NCBI GenBank assembly: GCA_016715945.1
Contig: JADJXJ010000001.1
Span: 248,001 to 312,000, forward strand
DNA from: Bacteroidota bacterium
GTDB taxonomy: Bacteria; Bacteroidota; Bacteroidia; Bacteroidales; F082
Length of the DNA stretch: 64,000 nt
Direction: 5' to 3'
This document shows positions 7,511 to 15,386 of this stretch, piece after piece. The first letter of the stretch is position 1, and every line of letters starts with the position of its first letter. The notes beneath the pieces were generated by a model. The model made no database searches, had not been told where the DNA came from, and saw nothing but the letters and a program-made list of their open reading frames with translations. The position numbers were made by a program, and so were the translations under genes.

Positions 7511-9423
7511 GGATTGTTCTTCTCCTTGCATCTTTTCTTTTTCTCACGCCTGAGCCCGGGCTGGCGCAAAAAATGAAGCGCAGGGATGCCCAACTGCTCG
7601 ACAAAGCAGAATTCCACTTTCAAAAACAGGAATACCCGACAGCAATAGCGCTGCTTCAGCAATATGTGCAGCGCCGTCCCGATGAGGGCCATGCGTGGAT
7701 GCTTCTGGGAGAGGCCGGATTGGAAACAGGCGACAATGCGCTCGCATTCAATGCTTTTGAACGGGCGCTCATGATCGATAGCCTCAGGTACCGACGCGCC
7801 CTGGCCATGGTGGGCGAACTTCATCTCAGGCAGGAACAATACAGCCAGGCTACAACAGCCTTTGCCAGGGCGCTTGCTTCGGGCGCTTTCAGGGAAAATG
7901 AACGCATGTTGCTCCAGGAACGATTTAAAATCAGTGAATTTAGGCAACAGCTTGTCTCTAATCCACACCCTGTCCTACTTCATAATGCCGGAACACCGCT
8001 CAACACCCCTGACGACGAAATACCAAACTCTATCCTGCTCGACGGCAGCCGGCTGCTCTTCACCCGTAAGCAAAACAGTGGGGGACGCGACAGACAGCAA
8101 CCAAAAGAAACTTTTCTGATCACTTCGCAAAACCAGGGGCAATGGTCTGAACCTGATGAATTTATGCCCTGGAGAGATTCTGGTCTGAACATGGGTGCAC
8201 CAGCCCTGGCCCCCGATGGCAATGCCCTTTGGTTTGCCGGATGTGGCTGGCCCGGTGGTTTGGGCAGTTGCGACCTTTATGTGTCGTATTTCGAAAAGGG
8301 AGCGTGGAGTCTGCCTGTGAATACTGGTCCGCAGATCAATACTGCGGCATGGGAGTCGCAGCCCGCTATATCGGTTGATTGTACCACGTTGATTTTTGCC
8401 AGCAACCGGCCGGGGGGTTATGGGGGATCAGACCTGTATCAGGCTGTGCGTCTGCCGGATGGCCGCTGGTCATCACCTCAGAACCTTGGCCCGCTCATCA
8501 ATACTGCGGGCAATGAAATGGCGCCATTTTTCCATCCTGATGGCATCACCCTGTATTTCAGTTCCGACGGCCACCCGGGAATGGGCGGTTTCGATCTTTT
8601 CATGACCCGGCTCGACCTTGCCGGCCGGTGGTCAGCGCCGTTCAACCTGGGCGTACCCATCAACTCTCCGGCGGACGAACTCAATCTGGTAACCGATGCC
8701 AGAGGTGCGGTAGCCTGGATGGCTGCACAAAGGCCGGGCGGCATGGGAGGATATGACATGTATAGCTTCGAATTGCCGGCTGAATTGAGGCCACAACCAC
8801 TTCGCACGGTAAAGCTGCGTATCACCGATGCCATAAACGGCCGGCCAATCCGTGCCTTTGTCAGGGTGAATGCCCTGAGCGATGGCAGCTTGTTTTTCGA
8901 GGGAAGCAGCCGCGATACCGACGGCATACTCATGTTTCCGCTGCCCGAAGAGGCAGCCTTTGCCTTGTTTGCCGGCAGCGAAGGCTACCTGTATTTTTCG
9001 GAGCAATATGTGTTCGAGAAAGATGACTCCGAACCTCAGCTATCGCTCGAAATCAAACTCATGCCGGCCCTCGAAGGTCAGCGCATGGTGCTGAAAAATA
9101 TCTACTTTGCCTTCAACAGCGCAGAACTGCTGCCCGAATCGCGGGCGGCGCTCGAACACCTGCTGGAGTTTTTCAGGCAAAACAACGACTGGCAGGCCGA
9201 GATCGCCGGGCATACTGACAGCGTGGGTACACCTGCTTTCAACAAAAGACTTTCGCTCATGCGTGCCCTTGCCGTGCGCGACTGGCTGATACAGCAAGGT
9301 GTTGATCCTCAAAGGCTTGTTGCTGTTGGATATGGGGCCGATCAGCCTTCGGCAAGCAACGCCACCGAAGAGGGCAGGGCACAAAACCGCAGAACAGAGA
9401 TCGTATTGCGTAAGAGATTGTAG
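7507..9423 (+). CDS. OmpA-family protein with TPR and PD40 repeats
   Basis: Outer-membrane-associated protein. Order of parts: hydrophobic signal sequence ending PGLAQ, two or three TPR-like helical pairs, WD40-like PD40 repeats with recurring FASNRPGGYGGSDLY-type strands, a carboxypeptidase-regulatory-like beta segment, and a C-terminal OmpA domain (from about YFAFNSAELLP) with the peptidoglycan-binding segment HTDSVGTPAFNKRLS and RRTEI. Such proteins anchor envelope structures to peptidoglycan. The start is unresolved: the only upstream ATG in frame (7405) lies within queE and would put 35 residues before the signal sequence, while a CTG at 7507 overlaps the queE stop as CTGA and gives a normal signal peptide. 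The CTG is proposed here. Confidence 0.8.
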   Translation: MRIVLLLASFLFLTPEPGLAQKMKRRDAQLLDKAEFHFQKQEYPTAIALLQQYVQRRPDEGHAWMLLGEAGLETGDNALAFNAFERALMIDSLRYRRALAMVGELHLRQEQYSQATTAFARALASGAFRENERMLLQERFKISEFRQQLVSNPHPVLLHNAGTPLNTPDDEIPNSILLDGSRLLFTRKQNSGGRDRQQPKETFLITSQNQGQWSEPDEFMPWRDSGLNMGAPALAPDGNALWFAGCGWPGGLGSCDLYVSYFEKGAWSLPVNTGPQINTAAWESQPAISVDCTTLIFASNRPGGYGGSDLYQAVRLPDGRWSSPQNLGPLINTAGNEMAPFFHPDGITLYFSSDGHPGMGGFDLFMTRLDLAGRWSAPFNLGVPINSPADELNLVTDARGAVAWMAAQRPGGMGGYDMYSFELPAELRPQPLRTVKLRITDAINGRPIRAFVRVNALSDGSLFFEGSSRDTDGILMFPLPEEAAFALFAGSEGYLYFSEQYVFEKDDSEPQLSLEIKLMPALEGQRMVLKNIYFAFNSAELLPESRAALEHLLEFFRQNNDWQAEIAGHTDSVGTPAFNKRLSLMRALAVRDWLIQQGVDPQRLVAVGYGADQPSASNATEEGRAQNRRTEIVLRKRL

Positions 9424-9429
9424 AACGGC

Positions 9430-10665
9430 TCAGATCAACCGTTTGAGCCGGAACCGCACGGTAAAGATCTCCTTTTCGCGCCGCACAACCAACTGCACCA
9501 CCGAATTGGGGTTGCTGCGGAAGATGGCATTGATCTGCTCGAGTGTCAGCTCGCCCGCGCCTGTGTCGTTTACCGCCAGAATGACATCCCCGGGCCGGAG
9601 GCCGGCATACCAGGCCGCCGAGTACATGTTCACATTTGCAACTGTGAAAGTTTTGAAGTTCTTTCCACCCGCAACCACATCAATGCTGCTCATGTTGTAG
9701 TCGAAACTTTTGCGAAATGCATTGTTGGGCCGCAGGTACATTTTCTCGTTTTTGTAATCGAAAGTAGTTGAGAATCTGCTTAATATCTCGCCTCCGACCG
9801 ATCCGATCCTGCCCATGGCCGAATCTGTTGCCGAGGTGTACAGATCGTTTCCGAAGGATGCAATAACGTTGCGCAGCTCAAAGCCGCCAAGGGCAAAACT
9901 TCTCAGCCTTGCCAGGTGGCCATGCACTTCGCCGCCCAGGCCAAACCCTACTACCGAAGGAATATTGGGCACAGGAAGATAAATCTTTTCACTTCGGCCT
10001 TTGTCGATCAGCAGGCTATGACTGGCGCCGGTATCAATCAGAAACCTCCCTGAAACACGGCTTTTATCGGCTTGAACCACAACCGCATCCACATAAGGCC
10101 GGCCACCGGCTATGGCCAGATCCACCGGTTTGCTTTTTCTGTATGGCTTGAAGGCCTCATGCGTATAAACAGTGATGCGCCTGCTTGCATAGTTGATATG
10201 AACTACGAAATGACTGAAAAAATCATAACCCAGTATGCCATGCACCTCCTTGCCGAGGTGGTTCTGAAGTTTGAGGTAATCTTCCCCCAGCACAATGATG
10301 GTTTGGCCTTTACCGGTTACCCCGGGCAGCTGCAGCTTCACATCGGGCACCACAAAGGCTTTGATTTCGCGTGTGAGACCCAAACCTGCCACCTGCACAG
10401 GTCGCATCTGATTGGTATCAAAATCGTTCCGTTCGTTATTGGTGAGCAGCGTAGTGCGGACACCAGTATCGAGAATAAAATTCCGGTTGAGGCTGTCGTT
10501 GAGTTTTACGGGTACAACGATCAGGTTGTTGATCAGCTCGAATCCGAAGCTTGTGCGTCCAACTGACCCATCCAGCCTGAACCCGATAAAGCCGTGGTTC
10601 GGTTGCGCCGGAGCGATCAGCGCAATTGTCAGAAAGAAAACCATCAGTCGTATTCGGGCACCCAT
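9430..10665 (-). CDS. Retropepsin-like aspartic protease with PDZ domain
   Basis: A 411-residue exported protein with a signal peptide (about 1-20). It has two pepsin-type aspartate motifs, LDTGVRTTLL and IDTGASHSLL, about 150 residues apart, so both lobes of an aspartic protease appear to be encoded in one chain. The C-terminal ~75 residues form a PDZ domain (AGLRPGDVILAVND). The architecture is known in Bacteroidota as aspartyl protease family proteins; substrates are unknown. It converges with the OmpA-family gene (6 bp between stops). No clear TAnnTTTG element was found upstream of its ATG. Confidence 0.8.
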   Translation of the reverse strand: MGARIRLMVFFLTIALIAPAQPNHGFIGFRLDGSVGRTSFGFELINNLIVVPVKLNDSLNRNFILDTGVRTTLLTNNERNDFDTNQMRPVQVAGLGLTREIKAFVVPDVKLQLPGVTGKGQTIIVLGEDYLKLQNHLGKEVHGILGYDFFSHFVVHINYASRRITVYTHEAFKPYRKSKPVDLAIAGGRPYVDAVVVQADKSRVSGRFLIDTGASHSLLIDKGRSEKIYLPVPNIPSVVGFGLGGEVHGHLARLRSFALGGFELRNVIASFGNDLYTSATDSAMGRIGSVGGEILSRFSTTFDYKNEKMYLRPNNAFRKSFDYNMSSIDVVAGGKNFKTFTVANVNMYSAAWYAGLRPGDVILAVNDTGAGELTLEQINAIFRSNPNSVVQLVVRREKEIFTVRFRLKRLI

Positions 10666-10728
10666 AAATGCAAATCTTTAGCTGCAAATACAAGTATGCA
10701 GGCCAAAGGTTGCAAAAGATACGAAAAA

Positions 10729-11166
10729 TCAAAATTCGATGGTGTAGGTAATAGTGCCCTGCGATCCAGTGTTTGACTTCGTAGTATTTTGATTGTCAGA
10801 GGGTTTGTTTTTGTCTGAAGGCACTACAGAATAAACCATGGAAGCAGGCAGGCGGAAAGGGATGTTTGTTTTCCCTTTCGACCGCAGGCGCATGCCCCTG
10901 TTTTTCACTTTTTCGAAACGTAGCAGGCGGATAAGCCTCAGGGCTTCTTCGTCGAGTCCGTACCCCAGACCTTTGATCACACGTGCGTCAAACACAATGC
11001 CATTGTCGTCCACCTCGTATTCCACCAGCACATTTCCTTCAATGCCATGTTGCAGGGCTTCATGGGGATAGACCATATGCTCCTGCAGAAAAGTGGCAAA
11101 AGTTTTGCGCCCACCTGTAACTTTGGGCAGCTGAATAAAATTTTGTTTGCGTGGCTTTTTCGACAT
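10729..11166 (-). CDS. TonB C-terminal-domain protein lacking a membrane anchor
   Basis: A 145-residue protein with a TonB_C-like domain at residues ~25-115: the PHEALQHGIEGNVLVEYEVD segment and the GLDEEALRLIR segment are the typical repeat of energy-transducer TonB-like proteins. The start MSKKPRKQ has no hydrophobic anchor or signal peptide, unusual for TonB. The ATG at 11166 is preferred over an upstream in-frame ATG at 11247, which would lie inside the terminator hairpin of the sulfur operon, and because a promoter motif (11181-11188) sits between them. The C-terminal 30 residues are polar and low in complexity. Energy coupling is doubtful without an anchor. Confidence 0.65.
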   Translation of the reverse strand: MSKKPRKQNFIQLPKVTGGRKTFATFLQEHMVYPHEALQHGIEGNVLVEYEVDDNGIVFDARVIKGLGYGLDEEALRLIRLLRFEKVKNRGMRLRSKGKTNIPFRLPASMVYSVVPSDKNKPSDNQNTTKSNTGSQGTITYTIEF

Positions 11167-11180
11167 GTACGAACTTTGTG

Positions 11181-11188
11181 CAAAAATA
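11181..11188 (-). promoter_or_regulatory. Bacteroidota -7 promoter element (TATTTTTG)
   Basis: Minus-strand TATTTTTG, 15 bp upstream of the ATG at 11166. It supports that start for the TonB-C protein. Confidence 0.5.
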
Positions 11189-11212
11189 ACATCTCGGCCA
11201 CAATTCCGCTCC

Positions 11213-11250
11213 CAAAAAACGAATGCCTGGCCTATCCGGCCAGGCATTCG
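11213..11250 (-). terminator. Strong intrinsic terminator of the sulfur respiration operon
   Basis: Inverted arms 11220-11232 and 11238-11250 form a perfect 13-bp stem with a 5-nt loop, followed on the minus strand by a run of six T. It lies 23 bp past the stop of the periplasmic rhodanese gene and marks the end of the operon starting near 16967. Confidence 0.85.
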
Positions 11251-11272
11251 ATAATTAACTTTGAAGGTTCGG

Positions 11273-12115
11273 CTACTTAACTATCTGGTTTCCCATGGCC
11301 TTCCATTCATTATAGCCTCCGTCGTAAACTTTGACTTTCGGATAGCCCAGCACGCTGGTTAACACAAAATAGGTCTTGCCCGCACGTACTCCGGTGGAGC
11401 AATACAGAATGATGGTCTTGTCTTTTGTGATCCCTTTCTCGGCAAACATTTTCTCAAGTTCGGCCTTGCTTTTCAGCATGTGCTTGTCGTTGAGCAGGGT
11501 AGTGTGATCCATATTGACTGCACCGGGCAGGTGTCCTGTACTTTTGTTCTCTACACCTTTAAATTCGCCAGCTTCGCGAACGTCAACCAGCACCATGTCA
11601 GCGGCTGCTGCGGCTTTCTTTGCTTCCTCAACTGAGGCCATCAATGCCGGATTTACCTTGGGTGTAAAGGTGGTCTTGGCCACAATGGTAGGATTCTTTG
11701 TCACCGGTTTGCGTCCGGCTTTCCAGGCTTCCATGCCGCCTTCGAGAATCTTCACATTGGGAGCACCTAAGTACTTCAGTATGAAATACAAACGACCGCT
11801 GTATTTCATTGAGCCCTCATCGTACAACACAATGGTCTTCTTTTCGCTGATGCCGTTCTCGCCCAGGATTTTTGCAGCCTGCTCCACTGGGATGAGCAAA
11901 CCTTCGATCTCGCCGGGTTTAAAGAAAGCTTTGTAGGATACGTTAACAGCTCCATTGATGTGGACTTTTGCGTATTCTGTCTCAACCTCGGCCGAAACCA
12001 CAACAAAATCGGGGTTTTTGAGCTGTTTGGCCAGTTCATCCGCACTGATGAGATCCTGTGCAGCTAATCTAAGTACCGAGCTGGCCAGAAGGAAAAGAAA
12101 AAACAGTTTTTTCAT
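11273..12115 (-). CDS. Periplasmic tandem rhodanese (sulfurtransferase)
   Basis: A 280-residue protein with a Sec signal peptide (1-19, RLAAQ) and two rhodanese domains (about 22-140 and 160-280), the layout of thiosulfate/mercaptopyruvate sulfurtransferases. The second domain has an active-site loop with Cys 239 (YCSTGVRAG). In the first domain the loop is YDEGSMKYSG with no Cys, as in other tandem enzymes where the N-terminal domain is structural. The enzyme would transfer sulfane sulfur in the periplasm. It is the last gene of the minus-strand operon from the octaheme cytochrome down to the terminator at 11213-11250; gap to the porin gene is 19 bp. Confidence 0.9.
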   Translation of the reverse strand: MKKLFFLFLLASSVLRLAAQDLISADELAKQLKNPDFVVVSAEVETEYAKVHINGAVNVSYKAFFKPGEIEGLLIPVEQAAKILGENGISEKKTIVLYDEGSMKYSGRLYFILKYLGAPNVKILEGGMEAWKAGRKPVTKNPTIVAKTTFTPKVNPALMASVEEAKKAAAAADMVLVDVREAGEFKGVENKSTGHLPGAVNMDHTTLLNDKHMLKSKAELEKMFAEKGITKDKTIILYCSTGVRAGKTYFVLTSVLGYPKVKVYDGGYNEWKAMGNQIVK

Positions 12116-12134
12116 GGATTTAGAGTTTTAAGAG

Positions 12135-13145
12135 TTAAAATTTTACTTGCAATTGTACGGCAATCTGGTCGTTCTTGAATTCGACAGGTTCCTCTGCGCG
12201 GTAGATGTAATTCACCTGAAGCCGGGTCCAGTCGTTGAAGAAGTAATTAAAGCCAAACGTCATGTTCGACTCCTTGTATGCGGTGGCATTGCCCGAATCG
12301 AAGAAATCGAAACGGAATACCGGTTCAACGTTCCATTTGGTAAGGTAAGCCACGGTGGCATAACCGCCGCTGCGTTCCTTACCCAGGTCGATAAGATTGC
12401 CGCTGCATCCCCCCCCGAGATCGCGGTTGAATTCGCCCTTATCGTAGATATATTCACCCAGGAAGGTGAAGTTCTTGTAGTTGGCTTTAATTTCTCCACC
12501 AAGGGTGGTGCGCGAGTCGGTGTTGTTGTTCATCGATGGGAATCCATGCCTGAAACTTCCGCCGATGCGCAGCCAGTCCATTGGTTTGTAAGTAACTCGA
12601 CCCACAAGGTCTTTTTTCTTGTTATTGTCCTGACGAGCAAGGCCACTTCCGTTCATCAGCCCAAGCTGATAGGCGAACCTGGTTTTCTCGCTGCCTCCCA
12701 TAAACACCAGTCCCAGATCGCGGAATGGAGCTACAGTCTGCAAGGTGGCCGTGGAACGATAAACGGTGATCAGGTCGTTGCAGGGGGTGTTGGTCTCAAG
12801 GCCGAATGGGGTTTTGAAACTACCTATGCTCACTCTTGCCCAGTCGTAGCGGTTGTAGGTAATAAAAGCGTCAAGCAGATAGGGATTGGGCGAAATGAAC
12901 GGGCTCATCTCCAAAACAACATAGTAATAAAAGTCGTAAGGAATGTTGCCCTGCACGCCGAGCCTGGCGCGTTCGAATGCAAAGCCGTTTTTGGTAGGCT
13001 CGGTAAAGTGGTAGTTGTATTGCGACTGCAGAAACCCAAAGGTCTTGAGTCCGTCGTCCGAAACTGGTCCGCCACACCCCTGAGCTTTCATTTGCAAGGC
13101 CAGAGGGAGGAGCGACAACAGTATGATGAGTTTTTTAGTTGACAT
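12135..13145 (-). CDS. Outer-membrane porin, phosphate-selective O/P family
   Basis: A 336-residue protein with a signal peptide (about 1-21) and alternating beta strands rich in Tyr, Phe and Arg, ending in Phe (LQVKF), as expected for a beta-barrel. The family signature RARLGVQGNIPYDFYYYV and GSFKTPFGLE fit the O/P porin family. Family members pass anions; here the context, between rhodanese genes in a sulfur-oxyanion locus, suggests a channel for tetrathionate, thiosulfate or similar anions, which is an inference. A second protein of the family is encoded at 62793-64000. Gaps of about 20 bp on both sides indicate the same transcript. Confidence 0.8.
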   Translation of the reverse strand: MSTKKLIILLSLLPLALQMKAQGCGGPVSDDGLKTFGFLQSQYNYHFTEPTKNGFAFERARLGVQGNIPYDFYYYVVLEMSPFISPNPYLLDAFITYNRYDWARVSIGSFKTPFGLETNTPCNDLITVYRSTATLQTVAPFRDLGLVFMGGSEKTRFAYQLGLMNGSGLARQDNNKKKDLVGRVTYKPMDWLRIGGSFRHGFPSMNNNTDSRTTLGGEIKANYKNFTFLGEYIYDKGEFNRDLGGGCSGNLIDLGKERSGGYATVAYLTKWNVEPVFRFDFFDSGNATAYKESNMTFGFNYFFNDWTRLQVNYIYRAEEPVEFKNDQIAVQLQVKF

Positions 13146-13163
13146 CGTAAAATTCCTTTTTGA

Positions 13164-14120
13164 TTATTGAACAAAAGGCAGGTTCTTCACCATACCGGGC
13201 GACCATTTGTTGGAAGTCCAATGGCTGTGACCGTTATAGAACCTGTTCATTCCCCACAGCACACTGTATGCATCGTATCCGAGCACACGCAGCCAGGCGG
13301 TGATGGCACCCGAGGTCTGGCCGGTGTAGCAATAGGTGGCAATGGGTTTCGACGGATCGAGGTACTTAACGCTTTCGTCGGTGATAAGCAAGGGGTTGAT
13401 CCTGCGGGCGTTCTTCACATGGCCAAATGCGAGATAGTCAGCTTCAGGGAAATAGTTGTTCACAAAATAGGCATTGGGGTCGTTGAGCAGGGCATCAGGT
13501 GTAACCGTTTTAAAGCCGTCGTTCAACACTTTTTGCACGCGCAGGCGGAGAATTTCGGCCGGATCGGTGGTGTTGATGTCGCTGAATTTTGGGGCTTCAT
13601 AGGTTACATTGGTCGGGGCAGCTTCATTGGTCCAGTTGGTGCTGTTTTGTGCAATGTTTCCAATGTTTTGCGACCACACGTCGAAGGTGGCATTCCAGCG
13701 GCTCATGCCCCATTTGAGTGCCTGGGCGTTTTTGTATCCCGAAAGGCGGAGCAGACTTACAGCAAATGTGGCGGTCTGGCCGGTTTTGCACACCACCAGA
13801 ATTTGTTTGTCGCCAGCTTTGGCTGCTTCGGTGAGGATGTCTTTCAGGTCAACCCTTACCGCACCCTGAATATGACCCTGGGCATATTCGGCAGGCGTGC
13901 GGATATCAATGATGTAACGGTTGGCTACTGCATCAACATTGTCTGGGGTATCGAAAACAAATCCCTGAATGATTTTATTGAGGTCGAGGTCTTGTTGCAC
14001 CAGATAATCGGTGAGGATCTTCTGTGTGTCAACCGGATTTTCATTCTCTTTTTTGCAACCCGTGAATACCAAAGTCGGGAGCACAAACAGGGCGATCAGA
14101 TAAAAAGCTAACTTTTTCAT
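13164..14120 (-). CDS. Lipoprotein with two active-type rhodanese domains
   Basis: A 318-residue lipoprotein: signal peptide with lipobox ending Cys 22 (VFTGC), then two rhodanese domains with active-site loops VCKTGQTAT (Cys 111) and YCYTGQTSG (Cys 264). Both loops hold the catalytic Cys, unlike the tandem protein at 11273-12115. The lipid anchor places it at a membrane face, probably the outer membrane's inner leaflet or outer surface. Pairs of porins with rhodanese-like lipoproteins are known in Geobacter ext clusters (ExtI/ExtH), which is a useful comparison but not proof of function. It lies between the shorter rhodanese lipoprotein and the porin in the operon. Confidence 0.88.
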   Translation of the reverse strand: MKKLAFYLIALFVLPTLVFTGCKKENENPVDTQKILTDYLVQQDLDLNKIIQGFVFDTPDNVDAVANRYIIDIRTPAEYAQGHIQGAVRVDLKDILTEAAKAGDKQILVVCKTGQTATFAVSLLRLSGYKNAQALKWGMSRWNATFDVWSQNIGNIAQNSTNWTNEAAPTNVTYEAPKFSDINTTDPAEILRLRVQKVLNDGFKTVTPDALLNDPNAYFVNNYFPEADYLAFGHVKNARRINPLLITDESVKYLDPSKPIATYCYTGQTSGAITAWLRVLGYDAYSVLWGMNRFYNGHSHWTSNKWSPGMVKNLPFVQ

Positions 14121-14178
14121 TTTTTTGTGATTTTTAATGAGTAACTATTTGATAATTAGATCTTCTATTTAATTCAAC

Positions 14179-14700
14179 TTAACATCCTCCCGACGAAGCC
14201 GGAGCGCTGCTGTGGCCGCCAAGCTTGTCGAGGTCTTTTTCGATGAGATCGGGATAGGTGAGTTCCCAGTTTTTCCAGCCACCCTCGAGGGCGTAAACGT
14301 TTTTGTAACCCAGCTTGCCAAGGGTTTCGGCTGCCAGGATACCACGCTGCCCTTTCTTGCAGTAAACAATAATCTTGTCGGTCTTTTCAGGAAGGTACAT
14401 GCCTTCGTTTTCCCAAAACTCCGGGTCGGCTATGTTAAACTCCAGGCTGCCGCGCGGAAGCACTATCGATCCGGGAATATAGCCGTAGTAATGCTCCTTT
14501 TCCTGGCGCACGTCAATCAGGATATAGGTTTCCTCACCGGCCTCCATCATGTCGTGCAGCTGTTGCGGCGTCATCAGTTTTACCACTTTGGTAGCCCTGG
14601 CCACCATTTCGTCGGCCGACTTAAATTGTTCCTGTTTTGAGCAGGCAGCACCGATGAGCATTGCGGCAGCTAAAAGAATGATCAGTTTAAATGTTTTCAT
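14179..14700 (-). CDS. Single-domain rhodanese lipoprotein with terminal Gly-Gly-Cys
   Basis: A 173-residue lipoprotein: signal peptide with lipobox Cys 20 (LIGAAC), one rhodanese domain (about 40-150) with active-site loop VYCKKGQRG (Cys 114), and a short tail that ends in SSGGC, a second exposed Cys as the last residue. The start at 14700 is chosen because it gives a normal lipoprotein signal; the in-frame ATG at 14790 overlaps the cytochrome b gene. The gap to the cytochrome b stop is 19 bp. Function is proposed as handling of sulfane sulfur from the octaheme enzyme. Confidence 0.88.
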   Translation of the reverse strand: MKTFKLIILLAAAMLIGAACSKQEQFKSADEMVARATKVVKLMTPQQLHDMMEAGEETYILIDVRQEKEHYYGYIPGSIVLPRGSLEFNIADPEFWENEGMYLPEKTDKIIVYCKKGQRGILAAETLGKLGYKNVYALEGGWKNWELTYPDLIEKDLDKLGGHSSAPASSGGC

Positions 14701-14719
14701 GATATTGTTTTTTGTGTGC

Positions 14720-15370
14720 TTATATTTCTGCATTTTCACCTTCGCCAGCCAGGGCTGCCTTTTCTTGTTGTTTTGCAACCTCCTTTTCATAGCCCGAAAT
14801 CATGGCCTTCAGGTTCGATGTGATTGTATTGCCTGTGGTGGTCATATAAACGTGCACAATCACAAAAGCAACCACCAGGAATGCACCAAGTGTGTGCAGC
14901 AGCACGGCGATAAACAGACCGTCCGCATCCACCGGATTTTCCGGATAGCCGAAATACATATATGCCAGGCCCGTAAGAATCTGCACCGGGAAAATCAGGA
15001 ACAGCAATCCGGCGTAGGTGAGTCGCTGAAGGGGATTCAGTTTGTTGTAGAGTTCCTTATGCGTCGGATGGGGCATGCCCTTAAACATTCCGGAAGTGTA
15101 ATAGCGCACCTGTTCTTTGAGCTTCTTTCTGGTGGGAATAAAATTGATGTATTGATTGGTGACAATCATCCAGAAGATGGATACCACAGCCAGGCCCATA
15201 AACGACCAGGCAGCAGCATTGTGAATTCTGACCGAATTTTCAAACCCCAGCAGCGTAAAACTGCCGTGGATCTCAAATCCTGTGAGGGTGAGCAACATGA
15301 CCAGCAGCATTTGTGTCCAATGCCAGAAGCGCTCAAATTTCAGGTAGAGGTAATGTTTCTTGTATTTCAT
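14720..15370 (-). CDS. Di-heme b-type cytochrome, membrane quinol oxidase subunit
   Basis: A 216-residue integral membrane protein with four hydrophobic segments. His residues at 17, 50, 159 and 173 fall in or near them, as in cytochrome b561/thiosulfate-reductase PhsC-type subunits that pass electrons from menaquinol to a periplasmic enzyme. The C-terminal ~25 residues are charged and rich in Glu/Ala. The ATG at 15370 is chosen, because the upstream in-frame start at 15463 overlaps the octaheme gene. Immediately downstream (16 bp) of the octaheme cytochrome gene, so it is likely the dedicated electron donor. Confidence 0.85.
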   Translation of the reverse strand: MKYKKHYLYLKFERFWHWTQMLLVMLLTLTGFEIHGSFTLLGFENSVRIHNAAAWSFMGLAVVSIFWMIVTNQYINFIPTRKKLKEQVRYYTSGMFKGMPHPTHKELYNKLNPLQRLTYAGLLFLIFPVQILTGLAYMYFGYPENPVDADGLFIAVLLHTLGAFLVVAFVIVHVYMTTTGNTITSNLKAMISGYEKEVAKQQEKAALAGEGENAEI

Positions 15371-15386
15371 GGTTTTCGTGGTTTTT

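Noticed and set aside
12147..14111. Two plus-strand frames of 331 and 314 aa opposite the porin and rhodanese genes
   Set aside because: Antisense shadows; the minus-strand genes have clear domains, signal peptides and lipoboxes.
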